Position numbers and translations under genes: made by a program. 64,000 nucleotides of DNA, taken from assembly GCA_963806955.1 (NCBI GenBank), contig CAWDZG010000002.1:1116001-1180000 (forward strand), written 5' to 3'. This DNA comes from Gaiellasilicea sp963806955 (GTDB lineage Bacteria; Actinomycetota; Thermoleophilia; Gaiellales; Gaiellaceae). A model generated the notes under the pieces. It made no database searches and had not been told where the DNA came from. It saw only the letters and a program-made list of their open reading frames with translations. Positions 25,723-33,792 of this stretch are shown here, in pieces. Position 1 is the stretch's first letter, and each line of letters begins with the position of its first letter.

Positions 25723-26328
25723 TCAAAAGCCGTACCGCTGCTCTTCGAAGGGGTCCGCGTCGTTGTGGTAGCCGTAGCGCTCCCAGAAGCCGGGCACGTC
25801 CGTCGCCGAGAGCTCGATCCCGCGCAGCCACTTCGCGCTCTTCCAGAAGTACTTGCCGGGGATCACGAGCCGGAGCGGGTAGCCGTGCTCGGCGCCGAGC
25901 GGCTCGCCGTTCGCGTGGGTCGCGAGCAGCGCGTGCTCGTCGCGCAGGAACGAGATCGGCACGTTGGCGGTGAAGCCCTGCTCGGCGTGGGCGATCGCGA
26001 AGTGCGCGCTCGGCTTCGGGCGGACGAGCGCCTCCAGCTCGCGCCAGTGGACGCCCTCGAAGGTCATGTCGAACTTCGACCAGCGGGTGACGCAATGGAT
26101 GTCCTGGACGTGCTCGGTGCGCGGCAGCGCGTTCAGCTCGTCCCACGAGAGCGTGACCGGGCTCTCGACCTCGCCGGAGACCTCGAACGTCCAGGTCGCG
26201 AGATCGGTCGACGGCACGGAGCCGGCGTGCAGCACCGGCCACTTCTCGGTCAAGTACTGGCCGGGCGGGAGCCGCGCCGGGTCGTAGCCCGCTTCGAGCA
26301 CCTTCTTTTCCGCCTTGGAGCGAAACAT
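25723..26328 (-). CDS. Molybdopterin-dependent oxidoreductase, sulfite-oxidase fold (MsrP/YedY-like)
   Basis: 201-residue soluble catalytic domain. The molybdenum-ligating Cys is in VQDIHCVTRWSKFDMTFEGV; other landmarks are TWTFEVSGEVESPVTLSWDE, HGYPLRLVIPGKYFWKSAKW and a C-terminal GFWERYGYHNDADPFEEQRY. No signal peptide is seen, so it may be cytoplasmic. Natural substrate unknown. Start ATG 26328 is 22 bp from the divergent ygfZ start. The stop runs directly into repeat copy 3, whose hairpin likely ends its transcript. Confidence 0.9.
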   Translation of the reverse strand: MFRSKAEKKVLEAGYDPARLPPGQYLTEKWPVLHAGSVPSTDLATWTFEVSGEVESPVTLSWDELNALPRTEHVQDIHCVTRWSKFDMTFEGVHWRELEALVRPKPSAHFAIAHAEQGFTANVPISFLRDEHALLATHANGEPLGAEHGYPLRLVIPGKYFWKSAKWLRGIELSATDVPGFWERYGYHNDADPFEEQRYGF

Positions 26329-26350
26329 CGTCTCTACAGTAAACGGCGAC

Positions 26351-27112
26351 ATGCGCATCGCATTCCGGCCCCGGTCGTTCGTCCGCGTCTCCGGCCGCGA
26401 CGCCGAGTCGTACCTCGACCGGATGGTCTCGAACGACGTCGCCGCGCTCGGGCCCGGCGAGTCGTGCCCGGCGCTGCTGCTGACCGCGAAGGCACGCGTG
26501 ATCGCGCCGCTCGTCGTCCTCCGCCGCGGGCACGAGGACTTCCTGCTCCTGACCGAGCCCGACCTCGGCGAACGGGTGCGCGCGGAGCTGCTCCGGTCGC
26601 GCTTCGCGGCGAAGGCGGAGCTCGAGCTCGAGCAGCACACCTCGCACGTCGTCTTCGGCGGCGACGGCATCCCGACCGCCGACTACGGCGAGCCCGCGGC
26701 CGAGGTGCTCGATGCGGAGCTCGAGCCGACGGTGTCCGCGGAGGAGCTGGAGCTGCACCGGATCCGCGCGGGCACGCCCGCGTGGGGCAAGGAGATCGAC
26801 GACCGCGTCCTTCCCGCCGAGGCCGGGTTGACCGAGCGGGCCGTCAGCTTCACGAAGGGCTGCTATCCGGGCCAGGAGCCGATCGCGCGGCTGCACTACC
26901 GCGGCCACGCGAACCGCGGCCTGCGCGTGCTCGAGCTGCCCGAGCTGCCCGAGCCGGAGGCGGAGCTTCTCTACGAGGGCAAGGCCGTCGGCCGGATCAC
27001 GAGCGCCGCTCCCGTCGACGGCGGCGCAGTCGCGCTCGCCTACGTGCGGCGCGAGGTGCCCGAGGACGCCGACCTCGCCGTCGGCCGGGCCGTGGCGACA
27101 CAGCTACACTGA
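26351..27112 (+). CDS. ygfZ: YgfZ/GcvT-domain folate-dependent Fe-S protein
   Basis: 253 residues from ATG 26351. Carries the family signature KGCYPGQEPIAR near residue 175 and the GcvT-like start FVRVSGRDAESYLDRMVSND. YgfZ proteins use tetrahydrofolate to help repair or assemble certain Fe-S clusters. It is followed 9 bp later by tRNA-Arg. An in-frame upstream ATG at 26315 overlaps the divergent gene and is less likely. Confidence 0.92.
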   Translation: MRIAFRPRSFVRVSGRDAESYLDRMVSNDVAALGPGESCPALLLTAKARVIAPLVVLRRGHEDFLLLTEPDLGERVRAELLRSRFAAKAELELEQHTSHVVFGGDGIPTADYGEPAAEVLDAELEPTVSAEELELHRIRAGTPAWGKEIDDRVLPAEAGLTERAVSFTKGCYPGQEPIARLHYRGHANRGLRVLELPELPEPEAELLYEGKAVGRITSAAPVDGGAVALAYVRREVPEDADLAVGRAVATQLH

Positions 27113-27121
27113 CGCCCCCGA

Positions 27122-27194
27122 GCGCCCGTAGCTCAGGGGATAGAGCGCTGCCCTGCGGAGGCAGAGGTCGCACGTTCGAATCGTGCCGGGCGCA
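27122..27194 (+). tRNA. tRNA-Arg (GCG anticodon)
   Basis: Acceptor GCGCCCG/CGGGCGC, D arm GCTC/GAGC, anticodon stem CTGCC/GGCAG with loop CTGCGGA giving anticodon GCG, T arm GCACG/CGTGC with TTCGAAT. Discriminator A, no encoded CCA. Reads CGC and by wobble CGU. This decoder is normally ACG in bacteria, see findings. Confidence 0.92.
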
Positions 27195-27244
27195 TGTTCT
27201 TCCCTCGGTAGGACTCGACGGCCCGCAGGCGAACGGGATCCAGC

Positions 27245-27769
27245 ATGGCCCGGGCACCCGAACTCCTGACGCTCGCTCGTAACCGCGACCTCGAGGGCGG
27301 CGACCACCGCCCCTGGGTGCGCTGGGCGCTCCTGACCCTGCTCGGGCTCTTCCTGCTCGCGGGGCTCGCCAACGCCTTCGGCCAGCAGCCGCAGACCGAC
27401 ACGGCGACGGCCGACGGCGTCGAGCTCGAGGTCTACGCGCCGCAGCGCCTCCGCGGCGGCCTCTTCTTCATGGCGCGCTTCACGATCACGGCTGAGCGCG
27501 AGGTGAACGCGGCGACGCTCGTGCTCGATCCGGGCTGGCTCGAGGGGATCACGCTGAACACCGTCGAGCCCTCACCGGTCGGCGAGGCGAACCGCGACGG
27601 CCGGATCGCGCTCGACCTCGGCCACGTGCCGGCGGGCTCGAAGCACGTGCTCTTCCTCCACTTCCAGGTCAACCCGACGGAGATCGGCCGCCGCTCCCAG
27701 GACGTCGAGCTGCTCGACGGCGAGGCGCCGATCCTCCGTCTCGACCGCACCGTGACGATCTTCCCCTAG
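27245..27769 (+). CDS. Hypothetical membrane-anchored protein
   Basis: 174 residues with an N-terminal cytoplasmic stretch, one helix (ALLTLLGLFLLAGLANAFG, residues 29-47) and an outside beta-rich domain (GLFFMARFTITAEREVNAAT, VLFLHFQVNPTEIGR). No known family recognised. Its stop is 2 bp from the DUF421 ATG, so the two are one operon and may act together at the membrane. Confidence 0.7.
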   Translation: MARAPELLTLARNRDLEGGDHRPWVRWALLTLLGLFLLAGLANAFGQQPQTDTATADGVELEVYAPQRLRGGLFFMARFTITAEREVNAATLVLDPGWLEGITLNTVEPSPVGEANRDGRIALDLGHVPAGSKHVLFLHFQVNPTEIGRRSQDVELLDGEAPILRLDRTVTIFP

Positions 27770-27771
27770 CG

Positions 27772-28215
27772 ATGGATCTCGTCCTCCGAGCCATCGTCGC
27801 CTTCGGATTCGTCCTCCTGCTGACGCGGATCGTCGGCCGGCGGGAGCTCTCCTCGCTGCAGCCGTTCGACGTGATCATGCTCGTGATGCTCGGCGACCTC
27901 GTCCAGCAGGGCGTGACGCAGAACGACTTCTCGCTCACGGGGATGGTGCTCGCGGGCGGGACGATCGCCCTGCTGACCGTGACGGTGTCGTACGCGAGCT
28001 TCCGCTTCCCGCGGCTGCGGCCGGCGCTCGACGGCATCCCGGTGATCGTGGTCGAGGACGGCAAGCCGATCGACCGCAACCTGCGCCGGAACCGGATCAC
28101 GCTCGAAGAGCTCGCGGCGGCGGCCCGCTCCAACCAGCTCGAGTCGATCGACCAGGCTCGCTGGGCCGTGCTCGAGACGAACGGGCAGATCAGCTTCGTC
28201 CCGAAGTCCGGCTGA
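27772..28215 (+). CDS. DUF421 (YetF-like) membrane protein
   Basis: 147 residues. N-terminal helices with RIVGRRELSSLQPFDVIMLV, a classic DUF421 stretch, then the cytoplasmic YetF domain (PVIVVEDGKPIDRNLRRNRI, LEELAAAARSNQLESIDQAR, VLETNGQISFVPKS). Role unknown; YetF-family members affect stress resistance in other bacteria. Shorter than full YetF by one helix. Confidence 0.9.
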   Translation: MDLVLRAIVAFGFVLLLTRIVGRRELSSLQPFDVIMLVMLGDLVQQGVTQNDFSLTGMVLAGGTIALLTVTVSYASFRFPRLRPALDGIPVIVVEDGKPIDRNLRRNRITLEELAAAARSNQLESIDQARWAVLETNGQISFVPKSG

Positions 28216-28223
28216 CAGGTGGG

Positions 28224-28469
28224 CTAGACGCCGGCGCCGCTGGTGTTCCGGGCATCGGAAATGGTGTCGTTCCCGATCGCCTTGATCACCTCCGGCCGGT
28301 CGAGCAGGCGGGCCCGCTGTTCGGGGCCGAGACGGTTCTGGACGTAACGGTCCTCGAGGATCTCCGCAAGGTCCCGGCCGCGGTCGTGCTCGCGGATCAC
28401 GTATTGCGCGACGCTCTCCTCCGCGGTCGACCGCTGGAAGAACGACGAGAAGAGATTTCGGAGGGCCAT
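28224..28469 (-). CDS. Hypothetical 81-residue protein
   Basis: Mostly helical and charged (SVAQYVIREHDRGRDLAEIL, YVQNRLGPEQRARLLDRPEV). No transmembrane segment or known motif. ATG 28469; TACAAT lies about 13 bases upstream and could be a -10 box of a short-leader transcript. It diverges from the next gene across 26 bp. Confidence 0.6.
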   Translation of the reverse strand: MALRNLFSSFFQRSTAEESVAQYVIREHDRGRDLAEILEDRYVQNRLGPEQRARLLDRPEVIKAIGNDTISDARNTSGAGV

Positions 28470-28495
28470 CGCGGTCGATTGTATCCTCCCCAACG

Positions 28496-28840
28496 ATGCG
28501 TCGTAACACGTCCGAAGGGCGATGCGCGGAGCGGGTGCTCCAAGGCGTCGACGACGCGGGTGACCAGGAGCGGATCGTGCTCTGGATCGAGCGCAAGGCG
28601 GGCGCGCTCTGGGCGGTCGGCCGCGCGGTCAATCCGCAGCACCGCCCGAGCGACGAGCCGCACCGCGACGACTACCTCTTCGAGGGCTACGAGCTCGGCG
28701 ACGCCCTCGACGCGGCGAACGGGGCGCTCGAGGACGACGTGCGCGTGCTCGAGGACGACGGTGTCGGCGGCCGGGTGAAGCCGTTCACGCGCAAGGAGGT
28801 CCTGCCCGTGCTCGAGCGCTTCTTCTTCGGCCGCCGCTAG
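28496..28840 (+). CDS. Hypothetical 114-residue protein
   Basis: Soluble, acidic in the middle and basic at the C-terminus. IVLWIERKAGALWAVGRAVN and DYLFEGYELGDALDAANGAL look like a compact alpha/beta domain. No family recognised. Followed 15 bp later by a hairpin. Confidence 0.6.
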   Translation: MRRNTSEGRCAERVLQGVDDAGDQERIVLWIERKAGALWAVGRAVNPQHRPSDEPHRDDYLFEGYELGDALDAANGALEDDVRVLEDDGVGGRVKPFTRKEVLPVLERFFFGRR

Positions 28841-28854
28841 CCGCCCTCATCCGG

Positions 28855-28877
28855 CGGGACGAGCGCGAATCGTCCCG
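28855..28877 (+). terminator. Hairpin after the 114-residue gene
   Basis: CGGGACGA, 7-base loop, TCGTCCCG: perfect 8-bp stem, no U run. Confidence 0.5.
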
Positions 28878-28912
28878 GCGGCCGATGACGAGATCGGGGT
28901 CGGCGGCGTAAT

Positions 28913-28942
28913 CTCCTTGACAGCGCAACTACTTTCAAGGAG
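28913..28942 (+). promoter_or_regulatory. Leader hairpin that hides the Shine-Dalgarno
   Basis: CTCCTTGA (28913-28920) is the exact complement of TCAAGGAG (28935-28942), 14-base loop between. The right arm contains the AAGGAG ribosome-binding site 7 bases before ATG 28950, so folding would block initiation. Confidence 0.5.
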
Positions 28943-28949
28943 TCCCGAA

Positions 28950-29378
28950 ATGACCCGCCTCATCCACATCTCAGCTCTCGCAGCCGTCGTCGCGGCCATC
29001 GTCGCCGGAGCGGCCCTCGCGGTCGCCCCGACCGAGGGCGTGATCTTCAAGTCGGTCGGCAAGTCGGGCGTCGCCGGCCGGGCCGAGCTCGGCGCCAACG
29101 GGATCGGCACGAAGGTCCGCGTCGAGGTGACCGGCCTCGAGCCCGGTACGACCGCTCGCGTGCTCGTCCGCTACGGGCGCTACCCGAAGCTCAGCGCGAG
29201 CTTCGCCAAGGCCGTCTACGTGAAGGCCGACGCCCGCGGCGTCGCCCGCGCCTCCAGCGCGGTGCGGTTCCGGAACGAGCCCGTCTCGTGGGGCGTCATC
29301 GCCGACGGCGACCACGTCCTCACGGTCGTCGCAGGCGGCAAGCTCGTCGCCTACGCCGAGATCCCCGGCATGGACTAG
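28950..29378 (+). CDS. Small secreted protein
   Basis: 142 residues: signal peptide (HISALAAVVAAIVAGAALAV, cleavage near APTE) and a beta-rich domain (VRVEVTGLEPGTTARVLVRY, VSWGVIADGDHVLTVVAGGK). No Cys, no recognised family. Strong AAGGAG before ATG, embedded in a leader hairpin. A bidirectional hairpin follows the stop. Confidence 0.75.
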   Translation: MTRLIHISALAAVVAAIVAGAALAVAPTEGVIFKSVGKSGVAGRAELGANGIGTKVRVEVTGLEPGTTARVLVRYGRYPKLSASFAKAVYVKADARGVARASSAVRFRNEPVSWGVIADGDHVLTVVAGGKLVAYAEIPGMD

Positions 29379-29387
29379 ACGCGGGAA

Positions 29388-29415
29388 GCCCGGCGCCTCC
29401 TTCAGGCGCCGGGCT
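29388..29415. terminator. Bidirectional terminator hairpin
   Basis: AGCCCGGCGCCT, loop CTTC, AGGCGCCGGGCT: perfect 12-bp stem between the convergent secreted-protein gene and the DtxR gene, overlapping the last codons of the latter. Confidence 0.75.
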
Positions 29416-29848
29416 CCTCCGTCGGCCACTCGAGGTTCGCGTTCGGGATCGGGTCGCCGTGCGGGTCGTGCGTCGGGAACCCGAGGACCTTGTCGATCCG
29501 AGCCTCCAGCTCCTCCGAGAGCGCATGCTCGAGCCGGTCGGCCTCGTCGTGCACGTCGTCGACCCCGATCCCGAGCGTCTCGGCGAGGTACAGCTCGAGC
29601 AGGCGATGGTGCCGGATCACCTCGAGCGCGACCTGCTCGCCGGCGTGCGTCAGCGTCACGCCGCGGTAGGGGGTGTGCTCCGCCAGGCCGAGCGCGGCGA
29701 GCTTCTTCACCATCGCGCTCGCGGAGGCGGCCGACACCTGCTGCCGGCCCGCGAGCGCGGACGTCGACACGCGTTCGCTCTCCACTCCGAGCTTGTAGAT
29801 CTCCTTCAGATAGTCCTGGATCGCGTCGCTGAGGTCGACCTTCGTCAC
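29402..29848 (-). CDS. DtxR/MntR-family metal-dependent regulator
   Basis: 148 residues from GTG 29848. Winged helix at the N-terminus (DLSDAIQDYLKEIYKLG, SASAMVKKLAALGLAEH, YRGVTLTHAGEQVALEV) and metal-binding/dimer domain (HHRLLELYLAETLGIGVDDV, HDEADRLEHALSEELEARI, DPHGDPIP). The Glu/His metal ligands of MntR/IdeR are present in the HDEADRLEH stretch; no SH3-like third domain, so shorter than IdeR. Iron or manganese specificity uncertain. Confidence 0.92.
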   Translation of the reverse strand: MTKVDLSDAIQDYLKEIYKLGVESERVSTSALAGRQQVSAASASAMVKKLAALGLAEHTPYRGVTLTHAGEQVALEVIRHHRLLELYLAETLGIGVDDVHDEADRLEHALSEELEARIDKVLGFPTHDPHGDPIPNANLEWPTEEPGA

Positions 29849-29881
29849 GGAGCCAGTGTAGGCCGGTGGTAGCCTCGCCCC

Positions 29882-30706
29882 GTGCTGATCAGGCTCGGAC
29901 ACAGCCCGGATCCCGACGACGCGTTCATGTTCTGGGCGATCGCCGCCGGGGCGATCGACACGCGCGGCTTCCAGTTCGAGCAGGTGCTGCAGGACATCCA
30001 GACGCTGAACGAGTGGGCGCTCGAGGGCCGGCTCGAGGTGACCGCCACCTCGCTGCACGCGTATCCGTTCGTGCAGGACCGCTACGCGCTCCTGCCCCAC
30101 GGCGCGAGCATCGGCTCAGGCTACGGGCCGATCCTCGTCGCCCGCGAGCCGCTCACGTTCGAGCAGCTCCGCTTCGCCGAGATCGTCGTCCCCGGTCGGA
30201 TGACGACGGCGTTCCTCACGCTCCGGCTCGCGCTCGGCGAGTTCGGGCACCGCGAGCTCCCCTTCGACCGCATCCTCGACGAGGTCGCGTCCGGCAAGGC
30301 CGACGCCGGCCTCGTCATCCACGAGGGCCAGCTCACGTACGAGGCTTCCGGGCTGCACAAGGTGCTCGACCTCGGCGAGTGGTGGCTGCTCGAGACCGGG
30401 CTGCCGCTGCCGCTCGGCGTCAACCTCGTCCGCCGCGACGTCGGCGAGCGCCTGCACGACCTCTCGGCCGTCCTGCTCGAGTCGATCCAGGCGGGACTGG
30501 CGAACAGGCGCGAGGCGATGCGCTACGCGATGCGCTTCGGCCGCGGCATCGACGCCGCCACGAACGAGCGCTTCGTCGACATGTACGTGAACGAGCGCAC
30601 CTGCGACTACGGCGACGAGGGCCGTGCCGCGGTCGAGGAGCTGCTCCGCCGCGGCGACGCGATCGGCGCCTTCCCCGAGCCGGTCCGCCTGGACTACGTC
30701 TCCTAG
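29882..30706 (+). CDS. MqnA/MqnD-family (periplasmic-binding-fold) protein
   Basis: 274 residues. LGHSPDPDDAFMFWAIAAG corresponds to the SPCPND-type opening of MqnD (1,4-dihydroxy-6-naphthoate synthase); EVTATSLHAYPFVQDRYALL and GSGYGPILVAREPL follow the fold of MqnA/MqnD and related binding proteins. It may catalyse a futalosine-pathway menaquinone step or belong to an uncharacterised sister group, because the normal SPCPND Cys and Asn are replaced. GTG start; stop shares a base with the thiolase GTG. Confidence 0.75.
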   Translation: MLIRLGHSPDPDDAFMFWAIAAGAIDTRGFQFEQVLQDIQTLNEWALEGRLEVTATSLHAYPFVQDRYALLPHGASIGSGYGPILVAREPLTFEQLRFAEIVVPGRMTTAFLTLRLALGEFGHRELPFDRILDEVASGKADAGLVIHEGQLTYEASGLHKVLDLGEWWLLETGLPLPLGVNLVRRDVGERLHDLSAVLLESIQAGLANRREAMRYAMRFGRGIDAATNERFVDMYVNERTCDYGDEGRAAVEELLRRGDAIGAFPEPVRLDYVS

Positions 30707-31863
30707 TGGCCCGCGCGGTCGTCCTCTCGGCGGTGCGCACGCCGGTGGGGCGGTACGGCGGCGGGCTGGCGGCGGTGCGGCCGGACGACCTGGCCGGGAT
30801 CGCGATCGCGGCAGCGGTCGAGCGCGCCGGGATCGAGCCGGCCGAGATCGAGGACGTCTACCTCGGCTGCGCGAACCAGGCGGGCGAGGACAACCGCAAC
30901 GTCGCCCGGATGGCGGCGCTGCTCGCCGGCCTGCCCGAGTCCGTCGCCGGCGTGACCGTCAACAGGCTCTGCGCCTCCGGGCTCTCCGCCGTCGTCGGCG
31001 CCTGCCACGCGATCGCGGCCGGCGACGGCGACCTCTTCGTCGCGGGCGGCGTCGAGTCGATGAGCCGCGCCCCGCTCGTGACCGCGAAGCCGGATGCGGC
31101 GTTCCCGCGCGGCGACCGCACCCTGTACGACACGACGCTCGGCTGGCGCTTCCCGAACCCGGCGCTCGAGGCGATGTTCCCGCTCGAGGCGATGGGCGAG
31201 ACCGGGGAGAACGTCGCCGAGCGCTGGGACGTGTCGCGCGAGGACCAGGACGCGTTCGCGCACCGCTCGCAGCAGCGCTGGGCGGCGGCCGACTTCTCCG
31301 ACGAGCTCGTGCCGGCGGGAGAGCTCGAGCGCGACGAGCATCCGCGACCCGAGACGACGGTGGAGAAGCTCGGCACGCTCCGGCCCGCGTTCCGCGAGGG
31401 TGGCACGGTGACGGCCGGCAACTCGAGCGGGCTCAACGACGGGGCCGCGGCGCTCGTGATCGCGTCCGAAGAGAAGGCGCGGGCCCTCGGAGTCGAGCCG
31501 CTCGGCGCGTTCGTCGCGAGCGCGGTCGCCGGGGTCGACCCGCGCGTGATGGGGATCGGCCCCGTGCCCGCGGTCCGCAAGCTGCTCGACCGGGCCGGCA
31601 TCGGCGTCGGCGACCTCGACCTCGTCGAGCTGAACGAGGCCTTCGCCTCGCAGAGCCTTGCGGTCGTGCGCGAGCTGGGGCTCGACGAGGACAAGGTCAA
31701 CGTGAACGGCGGCGCGATCGCGATCGGCCACCCGCTCGGGATGAGCGGCGCGCGACTCGTCGTCACCCTCCTGCACGAGCTGCGCCGCCGGGGCGGCCGC
31801 TACGGCGTGGCGACGATGTGCGTCGGCGTCGGGCAGGGCCAGGCCGCGCTCTTCGAGCGATGA
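30706..31863 (+). CDS. Thiolase (acetyl-CoA acyltransferase, 3-oxoadipyl-CoA-thiolase-like)
   Basis: 385 residues. Nucleophile Cys in VNRLCASGLSAVVGAC, catalytic His in GGAIAIGHPLGMSGAR, and second Cys in ATMCVGVGQGQA. The stretch TVTAGNSSGLNDGAAALV resembles PcaF/PaaJ thiolases that cleave 3-oxoadipyl-CoA, which would fit the phenylacetate genes further on, but a general beta-oxidation role is as likely. One-base overlap with the gene before and an ATGA overlap with the next. Confidence 0.93.
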   Translation: MARAVVLSAVRTPVGRYGGGLAAVRPDDLAGIAIAAAVERAGIEPAEIEDVYLGCANQAGEDNRNVARMAALLAGLPESVAGVTVNRLCASGLSAVVGACHAIAAGDGDLFVAGGVESMSRAPLVTAKPDAAFPRGDRTLYDTTLGWRFPNPALEAMFPLEAMGETGENVAERWDVSREDQDAFAHRSQQRWAAADFSDELVPAGELERDEHPRPETTVEKLGTLRPAFREGGTVTAGNSSGLNDGAAALVIASEEKARALGVEPLGAFVASAVAGVDPRVMGIGPVPAVRKLLDRAGIGVGDLDLVELNEAFASQSLAVVRELGLDEDKVNVNGGAIAIGHPLGMSGARLVVTLLHELRRRGGRYGVATMCVGVGQGQAALFER

Positions 31864-32315
31864 GGCTGACCCACCGCAACACGATCATCGCCGCGGCGGC
31901 GCTGCTCGGCGTGCTCGTGATCGCGCTCTCCCGTGGCAGCGAGCCCAGTCAGCAGCTGCAAGCGCTGCGGGCGGACACGATGGCGACCTACGTGCCGCCG
32001 AACGGCACGCTTGCCGACACCGACTCGCAGAACGAGGGCTCCGCGCTCGGCAAGCCGGTGTTCGCGCGCGTGGGCAGGTTGTTCGAGCTCCCGGCCGGAA
32101 CGGCGGACGCCGCGTTCAGGGCCGCGAGCGACGCTGCGATCGCGTCCGGCTGGATCGAGGTGACGAGCTCCGACCCGAGCGTGTTCCTCGCAGACAAGCT
32201 GCTCGCCGACGGCCGGGCCGAGCTCGGCATCACCCTGTTCCTGGACGCGCGCGTGCTGCCCGACGGCGTGAAGCCGCCCGTGCTCCGCGTCAGCCTGCGC
32301 CATCTCGGTCCGTAG
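31860..32315 (+). CDS. Hypothetical secreted or membrane-anchored protein
   Basis: 151 residues. Single N-terminal helix (TIIAAAALLGVLVIALSRG) and an exported alpha/beta domain (FELPAGTADAAFRAASDAAI, ELGITLFLDARVLP). No family recognised. ATG overlaps the thiolase stop. Confidence 0.65.
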   Translation: MRLTHRNTIIAAAALLGVLVIALSRGSEPSQQLQALRADTMATYVPPNGTLADTDSQNEGSALGKPVFARVGRLFELPAGTADAAFRAASDAAIASGWIEVTSSDPSVFLADKLLADGRAELGITLFLDARVLPDGVKPPVLRVSLRHLGP

Positions 32316-32330
32316 CGCTATCGTCCCGCC

Positions 32331-33788
32331 GTGGCCGTCGCGACACACGAGTTCGGGCTCTTCATCAACGGCGAGACCGTCGAGGGCGCCTCGACCCGCG
32401 ACCTCGTCGAGCCCGCCAGCGGCGATCCGCTCGGCACAGCGCAGCTCGCCGGCGAGGCCGAGATCGACCGCGCAGTCGACGCCGCCCGCGGCGCGCTCGC
32501 CGGCGACTGGGGCAAGACGCCGGCCAACGAGCGCTCGCGGCTCCTGCATGCGCTGGCCGACGCGGTCAAGGCGAATCGCAACGAGCTCGTCGAGCTCGAG
32601 GCAAGGAACGTCGGCAAGGCGAGCTCCTCGGTCAAGGCCGAGCTCTTCGGCGCGATCGAGCACTTCCGCTTCTACGCCTCCGCGATCGGCTCGATCGCCG
32701 GCCGCTCGAACCCGATCGGCGGTTCGCTCCTCTCCTACACGTTGAAGGAGCCCGTCGGGGTCGCCGGCCAGATCGTGCCGTGGAACTACCCGCTCCTGAT
32801 GACGACCTGGAAGCTCGCGCCGGCACTTGCGGCCGGCTGCGCCGTCGTCCTCAAGCCCGACCCGCAGACGCCCGCGACCGCGCTCCGGCTCGCCGAGCTC
32901 GCGGCGGAGGTCGGCTTCCCGGCCGGAGCGATCAACATCGTCACCGGCGACGGGCCGACGACCGGCGCCTACCTCGTCCGCCACCCGGGCGTCGACAAGG
33001 TCGCCTTCACCGGCTCGACGAAGACGGGCGGCGAGATCATGCGGCTCTGCTCCGATCCGATCAAGCGGCTGACGCTCGAGCTCGGCGGCAAGAGCCCGAA
33101 CCTCGTCTTCGCCGACGCCGACCTCGACTCGGCGATCCCGAGCGCGGTCTGGTCGATCTACTACTCGGCGGGCCAGAGCTGCGAGGCCCGCTCGCGCGTG
33201 CTCGTCGAGCAGCCGATCTACGACGAGTTCGTGAGCGCGTTCACCGAGCAGGCGGGGCGCGTGAAGGTGGGCGACCCGCTCGACGCCGAGACGCAGATGG
33301 GCTCGCTGATCTCCCAGGCGCACCAGGCGCGCGTGCACTCGTTCGTCGAGAGCGCGCGCGAGGCGGGTGCCGAGGTCGTGCTCGGCGGCGAGCCGGGCGA
33401 GCACGCCTTCTACCCGCCGACCGTCGTTGCCGGTGTCGACAACTCTGCCGCGATCGCGCAGGAGGAGGTCTTCGGCCCGGTCGTCACGGTGATCCCGTTC
33501 GCGGACGAGAAGGATGCGATCCGGATCGCGAACGACGTCAAGTACGGCCTGATGGCGTCGGTCTGGACGGGCGATCCCGCCCGCGGGCACCGGCTCGCGT
33601 CGCGGATCAAGGCCGGCACGGTCGGGATCAACATGCCCTACACGGCGTTCCCGGGGCTGCCGTTCGGCGGCTACAAGCAGTCCGGCTTCGGCCGCGAGCT
33701 CGGGATCGAGACGCTCGACCTCTACCTCGAGACCAAGAGCGTCACCGTGAACACGGGCGCCCGCCCGATCAACCCCTTCGGGCTCTAG
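32331..33788 (+). CDS. NAD(P)-dependent aldehyde dehydrogenase
   Basis: 485 residues, full length. Cofactor fold FTGSTKTGGEIM, catalytic Glu in LTLELGGKSPNLVFADADL, catalytic Cys in YSAGQSCEARSRVLV, and IVPWNYPLLMTTWKLAPALA. Belongs to the betaine/aminobutyraldehyde/phenylacetaldehyde group; the specific aldehyde is unknown. GTG start. Confidence 0.95.
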   Translation: MAVATHEFGLFINGETVEGASTRDLVEPASGDPLGTAQLAGEAEIDRAVDAARGALAGDWGKTPANERSRLLHALADAVKANRNELVELEARNVGKASSSVKAELFGAIEHFRFYASAIGSIAGRSNPIGGSLLSYTLKEPVGVAGQIVPWNYPLLMTTWKLAPALAAGCAVVLKPDPQTPATALRLAELAAEVGFPAGAINIVTGDGPTTGAYLVRHPGVDKVAFTGSTKTGGEIMRLCSDPIKRLTLELGGKSPNLVFADADLDSAIPSAVWSIYYSAGQSCEARSRVLVEQPIYDEFVSAFTEQAGRVKVGDPLDAETQMGSLISQAHQARVHSFVESAREAGAEVVLGGEPGEHAFYPPTVVAGVDNSAAIAQEEVFGPVVTVIPFADEKDAIRIANDVKYGLMASVWTGDPARGHRLASRIKAGTVGINMPYTAFPGLPFGGYKQSGFGRELGIETLDLYLETKSVTVNTGARPINPFGL

Positions 33789-33792
33789 GTCG

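Noticed and set aside
28917..28922. Consensus TTGACA considered as a -35 box for the secreted-protein gene
   Set aside because: No -10 at usable spacing before ATG 28950, and the bases are better explained as one arm of the leader hairpin.
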